Below, in pieces: positions 14,124 to 23,159 of a stretch of 45,764 nt of DNA. The position numbers were made by a program, and so were the translations under genes. The DNA lies in contig CAZGJC010000012.1 in the NCBI GenBank assembly GCA_964526505.1, positions 1 to 45,764 on the forward strand, given 5' to 3'. The notes under the pieces were generated by a model, which saw only the letters and a program-made list of their open reading frames with translations, was not told where the DNA came from and made no database searches. The number at the start of each line of letters is the position of its first letter. The first letter of the stretch is position 1. Origin of the DNA: SVTX01 sp964526505. Lineage in GTDB: Bacteria > Bacillota > Clostridia > Oscillospirales > CAG-272.

Positions 14124-14732
14124 ATGTATACGGTTTTTAAAAAGGATTTTTGCATTGAAACGTTGCCTAAATCCGAAATTTTGAGATATATGAGGGTCGG
14201 AAAATCGCAAACCGACGTTTTTGATGGTTTGGTGGACAAGGCAATAAATTCAGTGCTTGCAAATGCCGGGTGCAGGACTTGTTTTGTGCGATTGCCTGTT
14301 GAAATTATATCCGAAGAGCGGTTAAATATCGGAGAAATGAATATTACAAGCCGAAATTTGTGCAAGAGACTCTCGCTGTGCGATGAGGCGTTTGTTTTCT
14401 GTGCGACTGTCGGAGTGGGTGTTGACAGAGTTATCAGACAGGCGGAAGTGACTTCTCCGCTTCTGTCTCTTGCTTGCGATGCGACCGGAAGCACTCTTGT
14501 GGAAGAATTGTGCGACAAATTGAATGCATATTTGGCTGATATGGTGATTGCCGAGGGAAAAAGTACTGTTGAACGTTTTTCAGCGGGATACGGAGATTTT
14601 TCAATTGAATGGCAAAGAAAAATAACAGAAATTTTAAACACGCCGAAAAATATCGGTGCGTCGCTTACAAACGGATTGATGATGTCGCCGACCAAAACCG
14701 TTACTGCCGTTGTCGGAATGAAAAACGTTTAA
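14124..14732 (+). CDS. Stand-alone MetH reactivation-domain protein (202 aa)
   Basis: Corresponds to the C-terminal activation domain of cobalamin-dependent methionine synthase, the part that binds AdoMet during reductive remethylation of oxidised cob(II)alamin. Recognisable from RFSAGYGDFSIEWQ (RxxxGYGDxxxxxQ) at about residues 152-165 and from the closing IGASLTNGLMMSPTKTVTAVVG. The neighbouring MetH ends after its B12-binding domain, so the two proteins together supply the full set of MetH modules. It starts 1 nt after metF and is followed by a small hairpin (14733-14754) before metH. Confidence 0.85.
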   Translation: MYTVFKKDFCIETLPKSEILRYMRVGKSQTDVFDGLVDKAINSVLANAGCRTCFVRLPVEIISEERLNIGEMNITSRNLCKRLSLCDEAFVFCATVGVGVDRVIRQAEVTSPLLSLACDATGSTLVEELCDKLNAYLADMVIAEGKSTVERFSAGYGDFSIEWQRKITEILNTPKNIGASLTNGLMMSPTKTVTAVVGMKNV

Positions 14733-14844
14733 AACCCTTATGGTTAAAAGGGTTGATTTCGAACTAACGGCTGATTTTGTTTGAATTCTGATTGAATTTA
14801 TCGTTTTTAAGTTTTGAAAAATATTTATATTTTAAGGATTTTTT

Positions 14845-17244
14845 ATGAAAATAACCGAACAAATAAAAAGAAAAAAACTTATGTTTGACGGCGGAATGGG
14901 AACGATGCTTCAATCTGCCGGGCTTATGCCGGGAGAGGCACCCGAAACTTGGAGCATAACTCATCCGGAAGTTATAAAAAACGTCCACAAGGCTTATATA
15001 GACTCGGGTTGCGACATTTTGACGTCCAATACTTTCGGCGTAAATACACTGAAATATTCCAAAGAAACCGTTGAGGAAATGGTGCGAAAATCCTTTAATT
15101 GTATGGAAAAAGCGAGATTGGAGACGGGGAGAGATGTTTATTTTGTTCTTGACGTGGGTCCGCTCGGGAAATTGCTTGAACCATATGGGGATTTGCCGTT
15201 TGAAGAGGCGGTGAAAGCGTTCTCGGAAACGGTCAAAATAGGGTCAAAATGCGGTGCTGACGCGGTGCTTATAGAGACTATGAACGACTCTTACGAGACA
15301 AAAGCGGCGATTTTGGCGACAAAAGAGAACTGCGATTTACCGATATTCGTAACCAACGTTTACGATGCCACACACAAACTTATGACGGGTGCGGACGTGT
15401 CGGCAATGGTGACTCTTCTTGAAGGACTCGGTGTGGACGCCATAGGTATGAACTGCTCATTGGGTCCGAAGCAAATGGAAGAGATATTACCCGAATTTAT
15501 AAAATATTCGTCAACTCCGATTATTGTACGACCCAATGCAGGTTTGCCTGTTCAGAGGGACGGGGAGACCGTATACGACGTGACTCCCGATGAGTTTTCG
15601 CAAATTATGGCAAGAATGGCACGCATGGGTGCAAATATACTCGGAGGTTGTTGCGGAACGAATCCGGAATACATACGCAAAACACGTCTTGCAATTGACG
15701 GTATAGAGCAGATATGTCCGACAAAGAAAAACAGAACGCTTATATCTTCATACATATCAGCCTGTGAGATAGGTAATCGTCCCATTATTATAGGTGAGAG
15801 AATAAATCCCACCGGAAAGCCGAAACTCAAAGAGGCATTGAAAACAAAAGATATATCGTATATACTCTCGGAGGCTACGGCACAGGAGGATCGTGGTGCG
15901 GACGTACTTGACGTAAACGTCGGGTTGCCTGAAATCGACGAAGTTGAAACCATGAAGAGAGCGGTGCGTGAAATACAAGCGGTTTGCACGTTGCCTTTGC
16001 AGATTGATACCGTAAACTTTACGGCTATGGAAAGAGCCGTCAGAATTTACAACGGAAAGCCTCTTATAAATTCCGTAAACGGCAGTGAGGCAAGTATGTC
16101 TGCGGTATTTCCGATAGTGAAAAAATACGGCGGTGTTATTATTGCACTGACGATGGATGAGGACGGAATACCCGAAGATGCACGTGGACGTGTGGAAATC
16201 GCTCGCAGAATTATGCAGAGAGCCGAAAGTTACGGAATTGACAAAAAAGATATTGTGGTTGACCCGTTGGCACTTACGGTATCATCAGATAAAAACTCTC
16301 CTGCCATAACTCTTGAAGCGATACGCCTGATAAGAGAAGAACTCGGGCTTTACACAAGTCTGGGAATATCGAATATATCTTTCGGTTTGCCTCAGAGAGA
16401 TTTTGTTACGTCAACATTTTATATTATGGCTCTCGGTGTGGGGCTGAACTGTGCGATAATGAATCCCAACTCGCAGGAAATGATGAAAGCACACAGAAGT
16501 TACTGTGCCCTTTGCGGTTTTGATGAGGGATTTAACGAATATATCAAATTTGCCTCAAACACAACTGTTTTGGGCAATTCGTCGCAGAACCTCGAAAAGA
16601 AGTCGGGTATGGGTGAAATTACGGGAGAGGGAGAACTTCAAACGTCAATTATAAAAGGGCTTGCACAAAGAGCAAGAGCGTTGACAGAGCAAATGCTTGC
16701 GTCGATGCAACCTATGGATATAATAAACGGTCACATTATTCCCGCACTGGAAGTGGTTGGAAAAGGGTTTGAAGAAAAAACGGTATATTTGCCACAGTTG
16801 CTAATGAGTGCGGAAGCCTCACAAGCGTCATTTGAAGCGGTAAAGAGCAAACTCCCCAAAAATGCCGAGCAAGGAGAGAAAATAATACTTGCCACGGTCA
16901 AGGGCGACATACACGACATAGGCAAAAACATTGTAAAAGTATTACTGGAAAATTTCGGTTTTACCGTTATAGACCTCGGTCGTGACGTGCCTGTGGAAGT
17001 TGTTTGCGATGCCACCAAGGAAAACGGTGTAAAACTTGTCGGACTCAGTGCATTGATGACCACAACGGTACCTGCAATGGCTGATACGATAGCCATGCTC
17101 AGAGTTGAGTGTCCCGACACAAAGGTTATGGTCGGCGGTGCGGTACTGACGCAGGAATATGCCGATATGATAGGTGCGGATTTTTATTCTCCCGACGCTA
17201 TGGGGTCGGTTAGATACGCACAGGAATTATTCGGAAAATCATAA
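14845..17244 (+). CDS. metH: Cobalamin-dependent methionine synthase lacking the activation domain
   Basis: Transfers a methyl group from methyl-THF to homocysteine through cobalamin. Domain order: homocysteine methyltransferase barrel (about 1-290; DGGMGTML at 15-22, zinc ligands Cys204, Cys269, Cys270), pterin-binding barrel (about 310-565; ADVLDVNVGLPEIDE), B12 cap (about 590-660) and B12-binding Rossmann domain with the lower-ligand motif D688-x-H690-x-x-G693. The 799 aa stop where the E. coli-type enzyme continues into the activation domain, which here is the separate gene 14124-14732. The ribosome site is AAGGA. The DUF1934 gene follows after 24 bp. Confidence 0.96.
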   Translation: MKITEQIKRKKLMFDGGMGTMLQSAGLMPGEAPETWSITHPEVIKNVHKAYIDSGCDILTSNTFGVNTLKYSKETVEEMVRKSFNCMEKARLETGRDVYFVLDVGPLGKLLEPYGDLPFEEAVKAFSETVKIGSKCGADAVLIETMNDSYETKAAILATKENCDLPIFVTNVYDATHKLMTGADVSAMVTLLEGLGVDAIGMNCSLGPKQMEEILPEFIKYSSTPIIVRPNAGLPVQRDGETVYDVTPDEFSQIMARMARMGANILGGCCGTNPEYIRKTRLAIDGIEQICPTKKNRTLISSYISACEIGNRPIIIGERINPTGKPKLKEALKTKDISYILSEATAQEDRGADVLDVNVGLPEIDEVETMKRAVREIQAVCTLPLQIDTVNFTAMERAVRIYNGKPLINSVNGSEASMSAVFPIVKKYGGVIIALTMDEDGIPEDARGRVEIARRIMQRAESYGIDKKDIVVDPLALTVSSDKNSPAITLEAIRLIREELGLYTSLGISNISFGLPQRDFVTSTFYIMALGVGLNCAIMNPNSQEMMKAHRSYCALCGFDEGFNEYIKFASNTTVLGNSSQNLEKKSGMGEITGEGELQTSIIKGLAQRARALTEQMLASMQPMDIINGHIIPALEVVGKGFEEKTVYLPQLLMSAEASQASFEAVKSKLPKNAEQGEKIILATVKGDIHDIGKNIVKVLLENFGFTVIDLGRDVPVEVVCDATKENGVKLVGLSALMTTTVPAMADTIAMLRVECPDTKVMVGGAVLTQEYADMIGADFYSPDAMGSVRYAQELFGKS

Positions 17245-17268
17245 AATACGATAGGATCGGATTTTTGA

Positions 17269-17814
17269 ATGGAAAGAAACGCTAAAATTACTTTAAAAAC
17301 AGACAGACTCAGTATGAGTGAAAACGATTTTGAAAGTGCCGTTGATATGCTTGAAAGAATTTTCTCGCAATCGGAGGGGGGAGATATCGGAAGTTACGGA
17401 GATTTTTCGGCTTTGATGTCGAAAATTCAAGCGGAAAACGAGATATCGGAACTTATCACGGAGGGAAAAGTCATATGCGGTGACGGCGGAAGTGTAATTT
17501 TGCAATACAACGAGAGCGAACTTACGGGCATGGAGGGTTGTGTGACCAAAATAATGTTCGGCAAGAATCGTCCTTCGTTCATTGTGATGATGAGAGACGG
17601 TGAGGTCAGCACGTCGCTTTCTTTTGAAGAGGGAAAGAGGCATATGAGCCGTTACAACACGCCGTACTCGACTTTCAACGTTTCGATTGACACCGTGAGA
17701 GTTGACAACACGTTTGAAGAAAACGGCAAAATCGTTATAGAATATCTCATAGAAGTTTTGGGACTCAGCACGGACAGGTGTATTCTTTATATCTCTGCGG
17801 ACTTTGTTGATTGA
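17269..17814 (+). CDS. DUF1934 beta-barrel protein (181 aa)
   Basis: Belongs to DUF1934 (YwiB-like), small cytoplasmic calycin-like barrels of unknown function in Firmicutes. Recognised by the ordered signature YNESELTGMEGCVTKI (about 84-99), RDGEVSTSLSFEEGKRH (about 109-125), YNTPYSTFNVSIDTVRV and the closing IVIEYLIEV. An N-terminal extension of about 60 residues is acidic and unassigned. It lies 24 bp behind metH and is followed by a hairpin (17814-17839) without a T tract, so it is likely the last gene of the metF transcript. Its role there is unknown. Confidence 0.8.
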   Translation: MERNAKITLKTDRLSMSENDFESAVDMLERIFSQSEGGDIGSYGDFSALMSKIQAENEISELITEGKVICGDGGSVILQYNESELTGMEGCVTKIMFGKNRPSFIVMMRDGEVSTSLSFEEGKRHMSRYNTPYSTFNVSIDTVRVDNTFEENGKIVIEYLIEVLGLSTDRCILYISADFVD

Positions 17815-17932
17815 CGCTTTTATTCTTTGCAAAAAGCGTTGGATTGCAATTGTCAAAACATCCACAAAATTCAGGCAAAATTTCTTTGATATTGTAACAA
17901 ACATCGAAAAAGAAAAAAATGCTTTTTTGCGA

Positions 17933-17961
17933 TTGACTTATTAAATTTTTTCGGTTATAAT
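17933..17961 (+). promoter_or_regulatory. Sigma-A promoter of the purine operon
   Basis: TTGACT (17933-17938), 17-bp spacer, TATAAT (17956-17961). Start of transcription about 17968, giving a leader of about 170 nt before purE. The preceding 17840-17932 shows nothing recognisable. Confidence 0.88.
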
Positions 17962-17995
17962 TAGTTTACAGTAAAAACCCTCGGAGGGAAGTTCT

Positions 17996-18067
17996 ATGAG
18001 AATTTTTATTTGCAAACACAAAAAGAAAATTTTCGGTGTAACTCCCGAGGTGTCCATAAAAATATAA
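17996..18067 (+). CDS. Possible 23-aa leader peptide of the pur operon
   Basis: A short ORF with a strong GGAGGG ribosome site (17983-17988) 7 nt ahead of its ATG; it ends 2 nt before the stem of the leader terminator. The peptide is MRIFICKHKKKIFGVTPEV followed by SIKI, Lys/Ile-rich, with no purine-pathway-specific codon pattern. CCTCGG at 17980-17985 just ahead of the ribosome site can pair with CCGAGG at 18045-18050 near the end of the ORF, so translation could change leader folding. Not recognised as a known leader; coding status unproven. Confidence 0.45.
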   Translation: MRIFICKHKKKIFGVTPEVSIKI

Positions 18068-18069
18068 CT

Positions 18070-18110
18070 GTGCAGGATAGGTGCGTAATCTTCCTGCACG
18101 GTTTTTTATT
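18070..18110 (+). terminator. Leader terminator / attenuator ahead of purE
   Basis: GTGCAGGA (18070-18077) pairs with TCCTGCAC (18092-18099), followed by GGTTTTTTATTTT. It stands between the operon promoter and purE, so it must be read through for pur expression. No guanine/adenine riboswitch consensus was found in the leader. Confidence 0.8.
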
Positions 18111-18136
18111 TTATCCGAAGAAAGAGGAATAGGGTT

Positions 18137-18634
18137 ATGAAAAAGGTCGGAATAGTTATGGGAAGCGACAGCGATTTGCCCGTTGTCGAGAGTTCTTTTG
18201 AGGTACTTAAAAGATACGGTGTTCCGTTTGAAGTAAGAGTTTTGTCCGCACACCGCACGTCAAATGAAACGATGCGTTTTGCAAATGAAGCGAAAGCGTG
18301 TGGATTCGGAGTTATTATTGCCGCCGCAGGAAAGGCAGCACATCTGGCAGGCGTTATTGCGGCGAATACGACACTGCCCGTTATAGGAATACCCGTCAAA
18401 TCCTCCACGCTGGACGGCATGGATTCTCTCCTTTCAACGGTACAAATGCCATCGGGCGTACCCGTGGCGACGGTTGCGATAAACGGAGCGGTTAACGCAT
18501 CGCTCCTCGCCATTCAAATGCTTGCTATCGACGACGAGCGTTTGTCCGAACTTTTAAAGCAAGAAAGACTTAATTCCGTTAATCGTATTCTTGATTGTGA
18601 CAGGGAGATAAGAGAGAAGTACAGCAGTCTTTGA
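18137..18634 (+). CDS. purE: N5-carboxyaminoimidazole ribonucleotide mutase
   Basis: Moves the carboxyl group of N5-CAIR to form CAIR in purine synthesis. Class I PurE of 165 aa with the phosphate-binding GSDSDLPV (about 9-16), RVLSAHRTS (about 34-42) with the catalytic His, and AAAGKAAHLAGVIAANTTLPVIGIPV. First gene of the pur operon, 27 bp downstream of the attenuator; AGAGGAA and AGGG lie upstream of the ATG. No PurK is in the window, so N5-CAIR must be made elsewhere or this may act as AIR carboxylase. Confidence 0.96.
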   Translation: MKKVGIVMGSDSDLPVVESSFEVLKRYGVPFEVRVLSAHRTSNETMRFANEAKACGFGVIIAAAGKAAHLAGVIAANTTLPVIGIPVKSSTLDGMDSLLSTVQMPSGVPVATVAINGAVNASLLAIQMLAIDDERLSELLKQERLNSVNRILDCDREIREKYSSL

Positions 18635-18688
18635 ATTTAAATATCGAAAAGTTTAAAGACACATAATAATAGGAAGAGAAGGATAAAA

Positions 18689-20113
18689 ATGGGCGGTTTT
18701 TTTGGGCTTACAAGCAAGCAAGACGCTATCTCCGACGTATTTTTCGGTACGGACTATCATTCACATCTCGGCACATGCAGAGGCGGTATGGCTGCGTTTG
18801 ATGAGACAATAGGACTTCAAAGAGAGATACATAACATAGAAAATTCACCTTTCAGGACAAAATTCGAACACGTATTTGAAGAGATGCGTGGAAATTCCGC
18901 CATCGGATGTATAAGTGATTCGGACCCTCAACCGTTACTTATACGGTCAAGTATCGGTGTTTACGCTATTTGTATTATAGGCGTGATAAACAATTCGGAA
19001 GAACTTGCAAAAAAGTATTTATTGTGCAACGGCGGTCACTTTGACGTTATGACGGGCGGACGTGTAAACTCGGTTGAACTTGTCGCATCGCTTATAAATC
19101 AGAAGAACAATTTTGTTGAGGGAATACAATTCGCACAAGACGTAATCGACGGCACGGCGTCGATTATGATACTGTGCGATGACGGTTCGATTATCGTATC
19201 CCGAGACAAACTCGGCAGAATTCCTCTTGTTATAGGAAAAAACGACTTCGGATTTTGTGCGTCGTTTGAGTCTTTTGCAATTGAAAAGGTCGGTTTTGCA
19301 ATAGAGAGAGAAATAGGACCCGGTGAGATAGTAAAACTCACGCCGGGTGGTTACGAGCAACTTTCACCTCCTGGGGAAAAGATGAAGATATGTTCGTTTT
19401 TATGGACGTATTACGGCTATCCCACATCTACGTATGAGGGCGTGAACGTTGAAGTTATGAGATACAGAACAGGCAGTATAATGGCACGATACGACAGGGA
19501 GAGAGGTCTTATTTCCGACATTGATTACGTCGGCGGTATGCCCGACTCGGGAACTCCACACGCCATCGGATATGCAAACGAGAGTCATATTCCTTTCGCC
19601 CGCCCCTTTATAAAGTACACTCCGACATGGGCAAGAAGTTTTACACCGTCAAGTCAAAAAGAGCGGAGCAGGATAGCGAAGATGAAACAAACACCCGTTC
19701 ATGAACTGATATGGGGCAAAAATCTGTTATTTGTGGACGACTCGATAGTCAGGGGAACGCAACTCAAAGAAACGGTGGAATTTTTATATGCCAACGGAGC
19801 GAAGAGTGTTCATATGCGTTCCGCCTGTCCGCCTATAACTTACAGTTGCAAGTATCTGAATTTCACACGTGCGACAAATGAACTTGAACTTATCTCACGC
19901 AGGATTATACTTGAACTTGAAGGTGAGAGCGGATTTGAGCATATAGAAGAATATTCGGATGCTAATACACAGAGAGGTCGGTCACTCAGACGTGCGATAT
20001 GTGAAAAATTTCATTTCGCATCATTGGAATTTCAGACGCTTGAAGGGCTTATAGAGGCGATAGGGCTTGACCCGTCGTGTCTATGCACGTACTGTTGGAA
20101 CGGAAAAGAGTAA
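18689..20113 (+). CDS. purF: PurF-family amidophosphoribosyltransferase lacking the nucleophile Cys
   Basis: Homologue of glutamine PRPP amidotransferase, the first step of purine synthesis. The N-terminal Ntn domain begins MGGFFGLTSK, whereas active PurF begins Cys-Gly-Ile-Phe-Gly after processing: the catalytic Cys is replaced by Gly. The phosphoribosyltransferase half is intact, with the PRPP loop VDDSIVRGT at 349-357. Cys residues in RSACPP and the closing CLCTYC resemble the Fe-S ligands of Bacillus PurF. GAGAAGGA precedes the ATG, so the start is firm and no Cys is lost by mis-annotation. It may use free ammonia or an ammonia-supplying partner, or have another role; the operon position between purE and purM argues for a pathway enzyme. 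Confidence 0.85.
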   Translation: MGGFFGLTSKQDAISDVFFGTDYHSHLGTCRGGMAAFDETIGLQREIHNIENSPFRTKFEHVFEEMRGNSAIGCISDSDPQPLLIRSSIGVYAICIIGVINNSEELAKKYLLCNGGHFDVMTGGRVNSVELVASLINQKNNFVEGIQFAQDVIDGTASIMILCDDGSIIVSRDKLGRIPLVIGKNDFGFCASFESFAIEKVGFAIEREIGPGEIVKLTPGGYEQLSPPGEKMKICSFLWTYYGYPTSTYEGVNVEVMRYRTGSIMARYDRERGLISDIDYVGGMPDSGTPHAIGYANESHIPFARPFIKYTPTWARSFTPSSQKERSRIAKMKQTPVHELIWGKNLLFVDDSIVRGTQLKETVEFLYANGAKSVHMRSACPPITYSCKYLNFTRATNELELISRRIILELEGESGFEHIEEYSDANTQRGRSLRRAICEKFHFASLEFQTLEGLIEAIGLDPSCLCTYCWNGKE

Positions 20114-20150
20114 AATACGCAAAAGATAAATTATCAAAAGGAGAACGGAT

Positions 20151-21194
20151 ATGGCAAGCAAGAGTTACAGCGAAAGTTACAAGAGTGCGGGAGTGGATAT
20201 CACGGCAGGTTACAGAGCCGTGGAACTTATGAAGCAACATATAAAAAGAACCGTTACAGACGGTATGCTTACGGGAATCGGCGGATTCGGCGGACTTTTT
20301 GAACTTGACACGACGAACATAACACGTCCCGTGCTTGTCAGCGGTACCGACGGTGTGGGAACGAAACTCAAACTTGCGTTTATTATGGATAAGCACAACA
20401 CGGTAGGTATAGACTGTGTTGCCATGTGTGTAAACGACGTTATATGTTGCGGAGCAAAGCCTCTCTTTTTCCTTGATTACATCGCTTGCGGAAAGAATAT
20501 ACCCGAGCGTATCGCTTCTGTTGTCGAGGGTGTTGCCGAGGGGTGTGTGCAGTCGGGTGCGTCTCTTATCGGAGGCGAGACTGCCGAGATGCCCGGATTT
20601 TATCCCGAGAACGAATACGATCTTGCGGGATTTTCGGTTGGCGTTGTCGATAAAAGTCGCATAATAGACAATTCGAAAATCTGCAAGGGAGACGTTATAA
20701 TCGCATTGCCGTCAAGTGGTGTTCATTCCAACGGATTTTCGCTTGTAAGGCGTGTATTCGACGTTGAAAACAGAGACGTCAAAATTCCGCTTGAATCTTT
20801 GGGCGGTCAGAGTATCGGTGAGGCATTACTCACGCCTACAAAGATATACGTAAAGCCCATGCTCAACCTTTTTGAGCATATAAACGTAAAAGGCGTATCT
20901 CACATTACGGGCGGAGGATTTTACGAAAATATTCCGAGAACAATTCCGTCGGGGCTTTCCGCAAAAATAAAGAAGTCGGATATAAGAGTTCTTCCGATAT
21001 TTGATCTTATCGCAAAAGAGGGCAACATACCCGAGCGTGATATGTTCAATACTTTCAATATGGGTGTCGGAATGAGCGTTGTGGTCTCGTCGGGGGACGC
21101 CTACAAAGCACTTGATATTCTCCGAGAGAGTGGAGAGGACGCATATGTTATCGGAGAAGTGGTAAGCGGTGACGATGGAGTTATATTCTGCTGA
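20151..21194 (+). CDS. purM: Phosphoribosylformylglycinamidine cyclo-ligase (AIR synthetase)
   Basis: Closes FGAM to AIR with ATP. Of usual length (347 aa), with the family segments YKSAGVDITAGYRAVELMK at the N-terminus, GIGGFGGLFEL (about 42-52), SGTDGVGTKLKLA (about 63-75), GGETAEMPGFY (about 141-151) and SSGVHSNGFSLVR. AAAAGGAGA lies ahead of the ATG. Located 37 bp after the purF homologue and 40 bp before purN within the operon. Confidence 0.97.
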   Translation: MASKSYSESYKSAGVDITAGYRAVELMKQHIKRTVTDGMLTGIGGFGGLFELDTTNITRPVLVSGTDGVGTKLKLAFIMDKHNTVGIDCVAMCVNDVICCGAKPLFFLDYIACGKNIPERIASVVEGVAEGCVQSGASLIGGETAEMPGFYPENEYDLAGFSVGVVDKSRIIDNSKICKGDVIIALPSSGVHSNGFSLVRRVFDVENRDVKIPLESLGGQSIGEALLTPTKIYVKPMLNLFEHINVKGVSHITGGGFYENIPRTIPSGLSAKIKKSDIRVLPIFDLIAKEGNIPERDMFNTFNMGVGMSVVVSSGDAYKALDILRESGEDAYVIGEVVSGDDGVIFC

Positions 21195-21234
21195 CGGCGA
21201 TATTGAATTTAGATTCTGACGGAGGATTTTTTGT

Positions 21235-21852
21235 GTGAGAAAAGTAAAATTTGCTGTATTTGTTTCCGGTGGCGGAACAAATCTTCAAGCGATTATAGAT
21301 TACGCAAAAGAGGGAGGAATCCCTCACGGTGAACTTGCACTTGTCTTGTCCGACAAGTACGACGCTTATGCTCTGACACGGGCTAAAATGAATCATTTAC
21401 AGACCGCCATTGTGCCGAGACGAGAATGTTCGTCGCAGGAGGAATTCGAAGAAAGAGTTATCGAACAACTCGAAGCACACGAAATAGAGATGATAGTTCT
21501 TGCGGGATTTCTGTGTATCTTATCTGCGGATTTCGTAAAGCGGTATCCGGAGAGAATAATAAACGTTCACCCGTCGCTTATTCCTTCTTTCTGCGGTAAA
21601 GGATTTTACGGTTTGAAAGTTCATCGTGCGGTACTGGATTACGGTGTTAAAGTTACCGGTGCGACAGTACATTACGTGAACGAAATTCCCGATGGGGGCA
21701 GAATAATTCTTCAAAAATCCGTCATGGTACGAAAGGACGAAACGCCCGAAAGTTTACAAGCACACGTGATGAGAAATGCAGAGTGGGTAATTCTTCCGAG
21801 GGCGGTTGAGATGGTTGCCAAAAGAATAATCAAAGGCGGAGATTTCGAATAA
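21235..21852 (+). CDS. purN: Phosphoribosylglycinamide formyltransferase
   Basis: Formylates GAR using 10-formyl-THF. GTG start at 21235 behind GGAGG (21221-21225). Family marks: VSGGGTNLQAIID (about 9-21), IINVHPSLIPSFCGKGFYG (about 105-123) containing the catalytic HPSL(L/I)P region, and VTGATVHYVNEIPDGGRII with the substrate-binding Asp. The stop overlaps the purD start (TAATG at 21850-21854). Confidence 0.96.
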   Translation: MRKVKFAVFVSGGGTNLQAIIDYAKEGGIPHGELALVLSDKYDAYALTRAKMNHLQTAIVPRRECSSQEEFEERVIEQLEAHEIEMIVLAGFLCILSADFVKRYPERIINVHPSLIPSFCGKGFYGLKVHRAVLDYGVKVTGATVHYVNEIPDGGRIILQKSVMVRKDETPESLQAHVMRNAEWVILPRAVEMVAKRIIKGGDFE

Positions 21853-23117
21853 TGAAGATAATGGTCATAGGCGGTGGCGGAAGAGAACACGCCATAATTA
21901 AGAAATTGAAAGAAAATAAAAGTATAGATGCGATATTCGCTCTGCCCGGCAACGGCGGTATGGCGTCGGACGCCGTATGCGTAAACATCGGGGCAAAGGA
22001 TATTGACAAAATTGTGGAATTTGCCTGCGAGAACCGTATAGATTTTGCGGTTGTCGCACCTGACGATCCGTTGGTTTTGGGTGCGGTTGATGCATTGAAT
22101 GAGCGAGGTATAAAGTGTTTCGGTCCTCGTGCGAATGCCGCCATAATTGAGGGGAGCAAGGTTTTTTCAAAAAATCTTATGAAAAAATACGGTATTTCGA
22201 CTGCGGAGTACGAAGTTTTTTCAGACGCAGACGATGCTATGCGGTACGTGTCAAATTCCAAATTACCCATCGTGATTAAAGCGGACGGGCTTGCACTCGG
22301 CAAGGGCGTTACGGTCGCAAACACAAGAGAGGAAGCGATTTTCGCGATACAATCAATTATGGAGGACAAGGTTTTCGGAGAGAGCGGAAACAGCATAGTA
22401 ATTGAAGAATTTTTATCGGGAGTAGAGGTTTCCGTGCTTACTTTTACGGACGGGGAGACGATTGTTCCCATGGTGTCGTCCATGGATCACAAACGTGCAT
22501 ACGACAAAGACACGGGAGCCAACACGGGCGGTATGGGAACGATTGCGCCGAACCCGTATTACACGGAATCGGTCGCTGAGGAGTGCATGGAGAAGATATT
22601 TATTCCGACGATAGAAGCGATGAAATCCGAGGGAAGGCGGTTTGAGGGGTGTCTTTACTTTGGGCTGATGTTGACGTCTTCGGGAGCGAAGGTTATTGAG
22701 TACAATTGTCGGTTCGGAGACCCTGAGACACAGGTCGTTCTGCCGTTACTTAAAACGGATTTATTTGAGATAATGCAAGCGGTATCGGAACACCGTCTTG
22801 CCGACGTGTTGGTTGAATTTGAGGACAACTGTGCGTGTTGTGTGGTCGGAGTGAGTGACGGATATCCCGGACGTTACGACACGGGATATGAAATTACAAT
22901 TGACGGTGAGATTGACGGCGAGTTATACATTGCCGGGGCGAAGTTGGACGGCGACAGGCTTATTACGTCGGGCGGTCGGGTTTTGGGCGTTGTTGCAAAA
23001 TCGAAGACGCTCGGTGGGGCGATAGAAAAGGCATATTGCGAGATCGGAAAAGTTCATTTTGAAAATATGAGGTATCGTAGAGACATCGGAGAGCGGGCAA
23101 TGGCGGTGTCTCTTTGA
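21852..23117 (+). CDS. purD: Phosphoribosylamine-glycine ligase
   Basis: ATP-grasp enzyme joining PRA and glycine to GAR. MKIMVIGGGGREHAI at the N-terminus, ATP-grasp segments IVIKADGLALGKGVTVA (about 136-152) and EYNCRFGDPETQVVLPLL (about 281-298). 421 aa, normal. Start overlaps the purN stop by one base, a sign of coupled translation. Confidence 0.97.
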   Translation: MKIMVIGGGGREHAIIKKLKENKSIDAIFALPGNGGMASDAVCVNIGAKDIDKIVEFACENRIDFAVVAPDDPLVLGAVDALNERGIKCFGPRANAAIIEGSKVFSKNLMKKYGISTAEYEVFSDADDAMRYVSNSKLPIVIKADGLALGKGVTVANTREEAIFAIQSIMEDKVFGESGNSIVIEEFLSGVEVSVLTFTDGETIVPMVSSMDHKRAYDKDTGANTGGMGTIAPNPYYTESVAEECMEKIFIPTIEAMKSEGRRFEGCLYFGLMLTSSGAKVIEYNCRFGDPETQVVLPLLKTDLFEIMQAVSEHRLADVLVEFEDNCACCVVGVSDGYPGRYDTGYEITIDGEIDGELYIAGAKLDGDRLITSGGRVLGVVAKSKTLGGAIEKAYCEIGKVHFENMRYRRDIGERAMAVSL

Positions 23118-23159
23118 TATCCGTGGGATTGAATCTTATTAAAGAAAGGAAATGTCAAA

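Noticed and set aside
17293..17904. 203-codon antisense ORF opposite DUF1934
   Set aside because: The plus-strand product matches DUF1934; the antisense frame extends into the pur promoter region.
17968..18110. Guanine/adenine riboswitch ahead of purE
   Set aside because: The conserved purine riboswitch core was searched for by eye and not found; only an ORF and terminator are visible.
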